A DNA stretch of 64,000 bases, taken from the NCBI GenBank assembly GCA_020631735.1, contig CM036209.1, positions 8,531,451-8,595,450 of the forward strand. Direction: 5' to 3'. Origin of the DNA: Saccharum officinarum. Taxonomy: Eukaryota; Streptophyta; Magnoliopsida; Poales; Poaceae. The notes under the pieces were generated by a model, which saw only the letters and a program-made list of their open reading frames with translations, was not told the origin of the DNA and ran no database searches. Positions 56,515 through 64,000 of this stretch are shown piece after piece. Position 1 is the first letter of the stretch. The number at the start of each line of letters is the position of its first letter. Position numbers and translations under genes: made by a program.

Positions 56515-58499
56515 TGAAAGGTCTTGATGGCTAGAGGGGGGTGAATAGCCTTTTAAAACTTTCTACAAAGACAAGCTAAACAAGTTTATCAATATAACAA
56601 ATAGCGAGATGCGAGTTTTGCTTAGCCTACGGGGTGTTTGCAAGCCACCTAACTAATTCACAATTCTAATATATTTGCACTCAACCGCATAAGTCAAACC
56701 GCACAATTTAACTACAACTAAAGCTAGCTAGCTACACAAGCCAAGAGTTACACTAACAAGCTAGCAAGGTAACTAAGAAATTAATACAAGAGAGAGTTAG
56801 GAGGATATCACCAAGGGGCGAAGTATTGAGCCAACCAATCAATATGATCAAAGAGATGAATACCACAAAATACAACCACCGGGATCGATCAAACACAATA
56901 AGAATGATGACACGAAGATTTATCCCGAGGTTCACGTGCTTGCCGGCACGCTAGTCCCCGTTGTGTCCCTCTTCACCACGTGGTTCGGTGGCTAATCGGT
57001 CTCACACCGAGCCTCTCAAAAGGCGCCACAAGAACCTACTAAATGGCAAAAGGTTGCAATGACACGAGCAATATACTAACGTTGCCTTTGGTGCTTCGCT
57101 GAGGTAGGCACAAATCCCTCACAATCACCGGAGGTGGCCAAGAACAATCACCAACTCTTGCCAACGCCTCCAAGCTGCTCTAAGCTGTCTAGGTGGCGGC
57201 AACCACCAAGAGAAACAAGAATCCCGCAGCAAATCAACCACCAAGTGCCAACTAGATGCAATCTCACAATGCAAATACACTTGGATCACTCAATCTCACT
57301 TCGAATATGCAAAGAAGCAAGAGAGATGAGTGGGAGGGGAGTTGCTTAGCTCAAAGTGCTCACAAGTATGTCAAATGTTCGAGAGAGAGAGCCTTGAGCC
57401 GACCAACGAGTATTTATAGACGTACCCCTTCGAATAGAGCCGTTAGAAACTTAAACAGCTGAAATCGTGCTGACCGAACGCGCTGGTCCAACTGACCGGA
57501 CGCGCTGGTCGCACAACGGCTAAGTCACGAAGCACTGACCGGACGCGCTGGTCCAACTGACCGGACGCGCTGGTCGCCCAACGGCTAACTGCGAAGCAAC
57601 GACCGTACGCGCTCATCACGCAGACCGGACGCGCTGCGAACGACCGGACGCGCTGGTCCCGTGAATGACCGGACGCGCTGGTCGCCTGAGCAGCGCTCAA
57701 CGAAACAATGATCGGACGCGCTGAAGAAACATGACCAGACACGACAGTGCCAGCGTCCGGTTAGAGTCTAGTAAGCTCCCTGAACGACCGGACATGTCCG
57801 ATCATCAGTGACCAGACGCGCCTCACGTCCGATCATCGAACTGAAAAACGCGCAGACACTGAACACTGACCGGACACGTCCGGTCATGCAAGGACCGCGT
57901 CCGGTTCAGCGTCCGGTCACCTCTGTGACCTCCGTTCACCTCCGTTTCTTTTCTGGACTTCCGGCGTAGTGGAAAATAGTCGTTTCAACTTCTCGAAAAC
58001 GCCTGAATCCCGCCTCGTAAGCTCGACGGGAGGGAGAGAGGGACCCAAACCCTCTCTACCGCTCAAACTCCACCGCCTTCGCAAACGTGCTAACACCACC
58101 AAGTGATCTCATCATGTGTGAGTGTGTTAGCATTTTCATAATCATTTTTTTGAGGTGATATTAGTTCTATCCAAATGCATATGATTATGAAATGCACACC
58201 TAGAGGCACTTAGGAGTTCAATAGCCGCGTCATTCCCCTCTTTATAGTACAACTATCTATCCTATAATGTAACCACACCCACTAGGTGTCTTGGTTACTA
58301 AAACACAACCCTTAAGCATATACATTTGCCTTGATCACGTAGGGTTATATCCAAATCCAAGTGTGGCCATCATGATCACCATGTCTATCTTGCCACCAAC
58401 CTTGGAATGTACTAATCCTCATATGCTACATACAACTTAGGCATAGGATTAGTACTTAGGCATTGTCACTAATTACCAACACCAAACATAGGACTTTCA
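56515..58499 (-). mobile_element. Solo LTR (about 2 kb) inside the family B 3' LTR
   Basis: Ends TGAAAG and CTTTCA are perfect inverted repeats, with ATGGG on both sides (56510-56514 and 58500-58504). This is the signature of an LTR element reduced to one LTR. No protein-coding remains. Read on the minus strand there is a TATA box CTATAAATACTCG at about 57408-57420, so the LTR probably points left. It carries a tandem GACCGGACGCG array. Confidence 0.75.
57470..57920. repeat. Cluster of GACCGGACGCGCTGGTC-type repeats
   Basis: About a dozen irregularly spaced copies of a 16-18 bp word (for example near 57496, 57538, 57558, 57639 and 57667). They change at the right end into near-palindromes such as GACCGGACACGTCCGGTC (about 57867). 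It lies just left of the minus-strand TATA box, so downstream of it in that orientation. Confidence 0.8.
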
Positions 58500-60856
58500 A
58501 TGGGCCGAGCCTAGCTCGCCGAGGCCCATCATGCCGAAGCCGCGCGCCTGTTTTTCTCCTCATAAGTAGCCGCGGGTCCACCGCCTCCATCTCAACCCTA
58601 ATCGTGAGCCATCACCCTCGCCATCGAGCTCAAGCCACCGCAAAACCCTAGCCACCACTGTCAAGCTCGGAGCCATCAAGTTCGACCTCTTGGTCATCAT
58701 TGTAAGCTGCAGTCAAGTTCGCCACGCCCCTACGACCTCGCCAAGCTACGCTTCTTCTTCTTTCTCGGTTTAAATCAATGATTTCCTCTCGCCGGTGTTC
58801 ACAGAGCTCCGTCGACCGCCATTGGAGGTCGCGCGTCGTCCATTGCCCATCCTCGCCTCTGTTTTCACCTCGGGTGAGCTCGTGTTCATCTCTTCTATCT
58901 CCCTGTGCAAACCGTTTGTCAAATCATGCACCGTAGCGCCTAATTACTCATCGCCGATGAGCAATTGCTCACCGCCAGCCGTTCTGCCACCGCTTGGCTA
59001 CTGTGCGCGGCCGGATCCCCTCTCCTTCTCCCCATCTTCTAATCCAAACTGTCCATCTTTGATCTGATGGCTCAGATTGAATCATACCGGTTCGTCTGGC
59101 TATTTTTCTAAAGAGCCCTTCTGTTTTTCTATAATCGAACCCGCAGTCCATAAGCGTAAAGCCAGATTACGCTTTATTCATTTGAAAACGTAAATTTCGT
59201 CGGTTTAATTGAAAATACGTTTCAATATTTATAAGATTTATTTCAATCTTATTTTGCTTATAAAATCTCCGTTTCAACTCCGATTTGACCTGTTCAAGTT
59301 GCGTTAGGTTCGTAATTTCATAATCTACATGTTAATGCTACTATTTAGTAGGTTCTCAACTTTTAAATTTTAAGATTAGATTTAATCTATTACTTTATTA
59401 AAGTAAAGCTGGTTTAAATCATAACTTTTCCGTTTTAGCTCCGATTTAGGTGCAATTCGCGTTTGTGTGATCCTAGTGAGATGTAGATTCGTTTTACAAA
59501 CTTTTATCTTATTTTGCTACTGTTGGTGTACTGTTCTAATTGTAGCTTTGTTTTCTTTGTATGATTGCTCTTGGATGATTGTTGTTGGTGTGTTAATCGA
59601 GAATAGACGGTGAGCAGTTTGTTGGTGATCAAGAGTACTATTACGAACTAGGTCAACAGGATCAGCTAGATCAAGGCAAGTATAGCATGGGATCATCCTT
59701 GTTACCTAATCACTTTTAAAGCACTTAAATTACTATGCATGTGTTTCCTTGTTAATGATGCCTTAGAAATTGATCTCGTACCTTGTCGCCTATGGTTTTG
59801 CATCGGGTAGTTTGCTAGTGCTCACATAAACAATGATCTTATAATTTGACTAATGATATATGCAATAACACTAAAAGATGATTTTTAGCAACAGGGAACA
59901 AGAGGGCTAGAGTTTTCTCTAGATTCCTCTCTGTAAGGACTTATCTGTAAGCGAACATCCGGGACTTACAGTACAGCTGTGAGGGCTACATGGCTCTGGC
60001 TTTAGTCATATAAGAGGACCTTTTCTAGCTTGTTAGTGGTTACCTTTATGGCGCAGGAGGGGTGTGTTCCGGGTCGGGTGTAGTGCGGCTTCTGTCCTTA
60101 TGAGTATAGGCTGCGTGTCATTGTGCCATATGGAAGGGGGCTCTACATTTGCAGGGCACAGAAACCTAGCGGCCCTAACTTGTTAGACGAACCTTGGAAA
60201 GACTTCATAGTGAAACTTAACCGTCCAATGGGGGTTCATGACCTCAGACTTTTGGGGATCACGACTTATAGTGAAAGTGTACAACCTCTGCATAGTGTAA
60301 AACTGTTATAACAGCCGTGCTCACGGTCACGAGCGGCCTTGGACCCTTATGGAATAGAGATCACTATTAATTTACTTGTTTTTGCCATTCATGATTCTCC
60401 TTACATGATCATATGTTTATTATAGGAACATCACCTATTTGTTGCTACTCAATTGCTTAAAACATGATCAACTAAAAGCTACATGCAGTTAAACCAGTGT
60501 CTACCCTATTTGAGCTTCATGAACCCTATGTTACACTTGTTGAGTACTTTTGTGCTCACCCTTGCATTCCCCCACCCTAGGATGGACTCCCGAATGTGCA
60601 AATAGTGATTACTACTACTACTTCCCTGAAGATTACTAGACTTGTGGTCAACCAGTTGACGTGCCTGTGCAATGGAGCTAGCTACCACAAGAATATCTTA
60701 TGTTTTCGCTTAATTATGTGAAGACTCTGTGATAATATTCGTTATGTAATAAACATTTGTGATGATACTATTTATATTTGTCATCTTATGTGTGATTGAT
60801 CTCTGGGCGCACATAAGATTATGCATTCCATTTGTTCCTTAAAAATGGGTGTGACA

Positions 60857-62093
60857 GAATCTAAACTGAATCGAAAGAACCGAAGACAGAATTGCCCGGT
60901 TCCGGTTTTTTTTGGAACCGATCAGTTCCAGGAACTAAATTTTCTAGGTAACCGAGGAACCGAACTGAAGAATCGAATGCCCAGACTGAATGGCAGCGCA
61001 GGGATGACATGCGGTCTGATAGCGTGACAAGATGAATGAGGGTGATCCTAGTTAGTGGATCATCTCGGCCACGGTGGTGGTAAGACCAGGATATGTCATC
61101 TAATGCTGTGGCCTACTCTAGAACGGCGACAAGGGCAGCAGATCAATTGGATCTACCGCCTAAGCAAGGGCGCTGCCCTAGTAGATATCGGTCTCCCAAG
61201 GGTACACGGTGTGGAAGCGATGTCTTATGCCCTAGATTGGAACTTGAACTCGTGATACTACGTAGGAGAATAGAATTGGGTAGAATTAGATGATTTGTAT
61301 TGAGCCTCTCGGAAGTTTACATGACTTGGGGGGTCAAGCCGGTACATGAGATCGTAGTCCGAACAATCTTAAGTTTGAACAAATTTATTAAAAATATCAC
61401 TATTTATTATACCAAATAATACCATTAGATTTCTCAAGGAATATATTTTTCATAGTAAACATATTTGGTGTCATAAATGTAGAAAATCTTTTATGTAAAC
61501 TTAGTCAAATTTAAAATAGTTTGACTTTGGGCAAAACTAAAATCACACTCTTTCATGGACAACGTTAATAAATACTTAGACGTTCTCTTTCTCATTAGTG
61601 GAAGGAAAAGATTTAAAGTCGCTTATTTGGTGAGTCCGATCAACATTATTGCTCACACTTTGAAACATATCAGAAATACAATTTTAAATTAATGATAATT
61701 ATTATACCTGTGAAAAAGAAAATAATTAATTAAAGCGCACTTGCATGCCCTGACAAAAAAAGAGAACTAAAAAAACTAAAACTAATTCGTCCTTGTTCAG
61801 CATCCACCAAGTGCACGATTATTATTTATTTGTGTGGTGTTAATTACTTCATAAGCAAACTCTATCGTATGTTTCTGAAAATTTTAGACTGTGTCCCAAA
61901 CCACGTATCGTATCATATTGGACATTGTTTCAGAAAAAGGAAAAAAACTGTAATATACATTATTTTGAAGCGAATAGATATATTTTCGCAAGAATTGAAG
62001 GGAATCGTTGACTTCATTTCAAGCATATATGCACAATTTGGATTAGATATTTCAGTGCCAGGCAATCAAAGATTACCTTGATCTAAATGGTAG
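60857..62093. other. Host repeat remainder and end of the giant kinase intron
   Basis: 60857-61380 contains CCGGTTCCGG and AACCGAAC words matching those at about 22120, plus the GGTCAAGCCGGTACA word shared with 20942. From 61380 the DNA is plain AT-rich. The intron ends at ATGGTAG, 62093. No other gene was seen. Confidence 0.5.
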
Positions 62094-62300
62094 GTACTTC
62101 GAAGATGGAGGCATAGGTGGAGTAAATCATCAAAGCATATACCACTTATATGGTACCAACAAGTGAAAAAATGCCTCGAGTTGGCGGTGAGCTGCATGGA
62201 ACAAACCCCAATAAATATACCATTTATATGGGACGTTGTCCGTGAGCTCAACGAACTAGATAGCTGGGATGGTCAAATTAGAGAATCTTCATTAGAGAAG
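62094..62300 (+). CDS. Kinase exon 5 (C-terminal lobe), 3' half of the split gene
   Basis: 69 codons between an AG acceptor and a GTAAGC donor, phase 0 at both ends. It begins V-L-R-R-W-R-H-R-W and contains Q-Q-V-K-K-C-L-E-L-A-V-S-C-M-E and D-V-V-R-E-L-N-E-L. These are the final helices of plant receptor-like kinases, exactly what is missing after exon 4 at 20535. The usual R-P of the C-lobe is replaced by I-P (N-I-P-F-I-W-D-V-V). Joining across the intron keeps frame. Confidence 0.85.
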
Positions 62301-62455
62301 GTAAGCTCATGTGTCTCAACAGAACCCGATAATATCTCTTCTTAATATTATTTAATATTATGATATACAACTCTGCTGCGTGTTTGAGAAAAAAAAACGG
62401 ATAATTTGCAAGTCGTCTGCAAGTTGCAGTAACGCAGCTGTCTTTTCACTCACAG

Positions 62456-62946
62456 ATAATCTCCAGCTCGGATGACATGCTTGGCATTGAGCCGCTTGAG
62501 TTGTATTTGCCAACGAGAAGCAGGTATCATGCTCAATTGAGCTGACAAATGATACAGATTATTACATGGCCTTTAGGATTGCAACGACAAGTTTACTCCC
62601 GTTCTCCATACAGCCAAATAAAGGCATTGCTGCACCACGATCCAAGTGTAGAGCCACTATAACATTGTCGGCGCAGGAGATGACACCGCTACATAATCAG
62701 TGCGAGGAGGAGTTAACCGTGGAGAGCACCAGAGCTCACGCAAGTCTTACAGCTGTGGATGTAACTGATGATATGTTCAATGACGAGGGGGGTAATTCTC
62801 AGAGAAAAACTGATGAGGTGGATAAAGTGGTTGATGAGGTGAATTTAACAGTTGTTTTTGACGACACACCACTATTACACGAGGAGCACCAAAAGGATCT
62901 AGCAAATTTAAGTGTTGAAATGGGATCACCAGGTATATCGTCTCAG
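62456..62946 (+). pseudogene. Kinase exon 6 with MSP (major sperm protein) domain, frameshifted
   Basis: After a CTCACAG acceptor the frame reads D-D-M-L-G-I-E-P-L-E-L, the usual link to an MSP domain in grass kinases, but then stops at TGA 62543-62545. From about 62505 the MSP domain continues in another frame: S-C-S-I-E-L-T-N-D-T-D, M-A-F-R-I, A-P-R-S-K-C, V-T-D-D-M-F-N and V-V-D-E-V-N-L-T-V-V, to a GTAAGC donor at 62947. One base is missing or miscalled near 62504-62507. MSP domains bind other proteins, often at membranes. More exons may lie beyond the window. Confidence 0.75.
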
Positions 62947-63632
62947 GTAAGCATGCTTTTGATTTCTAAATTCGTTGCCAAAAAGTATTTAAAGCAGCCT
63001 GAAGTTTTCCTTGATTACAAGAGTCATCAGACCCATCTGGAAATTGTAGGTGGGTTACAAACTAACAGTAAACGTAACCAGCAGTATAAGTCAATGCAAA
63101 AAGAGTAATTTATACTTATGAGTGGGTCCTAAACTATATTACATAATTCTTATTCAGGTCCCTAAACTATAAAATTACAGTTCTACACCCCTAATCTATC
63201 TAATTACCCCATAACCTCAATCTTGGTCACGCCACGAACCTAGAGTTGGCGCGGCAGTCCAACGTGGAACTTGGCATATGGTCCTCATAGTGACTCTCCC
63301 TATCCTATTACACAATTCTCGTCTTGTTCCCCAAACTATGAAATTGCGGATCAAAGATCCCTAATCTAAATAATTAACACCAATGCCGGTCCAAAGCAGC
63401 CACACCCCACGCTACAACCCCAAGATTGATGCAACAATCTAGCATATGTAAGATAAACATGTGGGTCCATATAGTAGAAACTCATTTCTTCTCCCCTCTC
63501 TCCTCCCTACTAACATCCTGATGCGCCTCATTAGTGTGCCATTGTGCTCACCTGCAGGCCTCCTTACTCTCTCCTCACCTCACAAGGTTTCATCCACCTC
63601 CAGCCTCCAGGCCTGCACAGGTGGCATGGGCC
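62947..63632. other. Intron or 3' region with two MITE-like repeats
   Basis: Two related segments, about 63135-63215 and 63303-63385, share ATTACATAATTCTTATTCAGG-like and CCCTAATCTA words with C-C-T-A-A-A-C-T-A-T cores about 170 bp apart. They resemble a common grass MITE. No coding sequence was recognised. Confidence 0.4.
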
Positions 63633-64000
63633 CTCTCCCGCACGTAATAGTGTTGCCCGTCGTCTAAAGCGTACACTACTACACATACCATTTGTAGGGG
63701 CGGCTCCTGATGATTTGTAGGAGTAGTTTTGCCAACCGCCCCTACCAAAGGGTGGCTATAAATGGCCGATTTGTAGGGGCGGTTGGCCAGCCGCCCCTAC
63801 AAATCAGATTTGCAGGGGCGACTGGATATTGAGCTGCCCCTACAAATCCATTTCAAAAAATTTACGAATCCGGGTCAAAAAATTATGAAAAAATCTTTTA
63901 ATCTGGTGGGCCCCAAGCCACACGTCGCTCTCCCGCACGTAATAGTGTTGCCCGTCGTCTAAAGCATACACTACTACACATACCATTTGTAGGGCGGCTC
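63633..64000. mobile_element. CACTA-like terminal sequence with direct repeat
   Basis: CACTACTACACATACC at 63674 is followed by many direct and inverted copies of TTTGTAGGGGCGG (63690-63850), the look of En/Spm (CACTA) subterminal repeats. A 73 bp block starting CTCTCCCGCACG at 63633 returns at 63928-64000, 295 bp on, with two changes. The element continues beyond the window. Confidence 0.6.

Larger units (their letters stand above)
49085..60856 (+). mobile_element. Ty3/gypsy chromodomain retrotransposon, family B, internally deleted
   Basis: LTRs at 49085-51799 and 56156-60856 (the latter carries a 2 kb insertion), exact initiator-tRNA primer site, ORF0, gag-protease, and a pol that jumps from the reverse transcriptase into the integrase end. 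Same general plan as family A but different LTR sequence and 2.7 kb LTR length. It is non-autonomous by the deletion and by at least 11 nonsense codons in gag-pol. It lies in the sequence that also hosts element A. Confidence 0.9.
56156..60856 (+). repeat. 3' LTR of family B, interrupted by a solo LTR
   Basis: 56156-56514 and 58500-60856 together match the LTR at 49085 closely along its whole length. Confidence 0.9.

Noticed and set aside
57470..57920. CRISPR-like array
   Set aside because: Repeats are variable with irregular short spacing inside an LTR of a plant retroelement; there are no unique spacers.
20930..61380. A single large LTR element with LTRs at 20942 and 61330
   Set aside because: Only a 20-25 bp word is shared; no longer direct repeat, primer site or TG/CA ends could be seen.
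63461..63667. Small ORF near the window end
   Set aside because: It runs into the duplicated CACTA-like block, has no domain and no splice support.

Overview
This window is nuclear DNA of a grass, most likely a panicoid or andropogonoid species. That is an inference from the transposon content, from an intron-containing kinase of a type I know from grasses, and from GC-rich 5' exon-like blocks. Most of the 64 kb is transposable elements of different ages. Only one recognisable host gene is present, and it is split by about 41.5 kb of nested insertions. There is a 100-N assembly gap at 36478-36577.

Layout. 1-470: degraded 3' end of a chromodomain Ty3/gypsy element. 785-2500: AT-rich degenerate tandem array. 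2694-6640: weak traces of a spliced minus-strand gene of unknown function. 6785-14069: full-length but decayed L1-type LINE flanked by a perfect 16-17 bp target duplication. 14285-18450: MITE-like elements, a 2.1 kb PIF/Harbinger-like element with TAA duplications, and a short LINE tail. 18771-20535: exons 1-4 of a receptor-like/cytoplasmic kinase, with a hAT MITE inserted exactly across the 5' splice site of its second intron. 62094-62946: the remaining kinase exon and an MSP (major sperm protein) domain of the same gene, in compatible splice phase.

The 41.5 kb between the two gene halves holds a long-LTR chromodomain Ty3/gypsy family (A; Tekay/Del-like) present as two nearly identical internal regions around the gap (22196-48676, one outer CCTAG duplication). 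It also holds a second related family (B, 49085-60856), which has a pol deletion and a 2 kb solo LTR inserted in its 3' LTR. The window ends in CACTA-like terminal sequence.

The most remarkable feature is an extra ORF ('ORF0') between the 5' LTR and gag of family A. Its N terminus is identical to the first 13 residues of mature histone H3 (ARTKQTARKSTGG) and matches 18 of the first 21. It is followed by a globular region, a coiled coil and a strongly acidic tail. Family B has an ORF0 in the same place with a diverged version of the tail and a shared downstream motif at identical spacing. The same elements carry an integrase chromodomain, the module class that reads methylated H3 tails. Conserved hairpins, a possible splice donor, an internal TATA box and ATGs placed directly after AG dinucleotides suggest that ORF0 and gag may be made from separate RNAs. 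All copies here are disabled by stops or frameshifts, mostly C-to-T type transitions.
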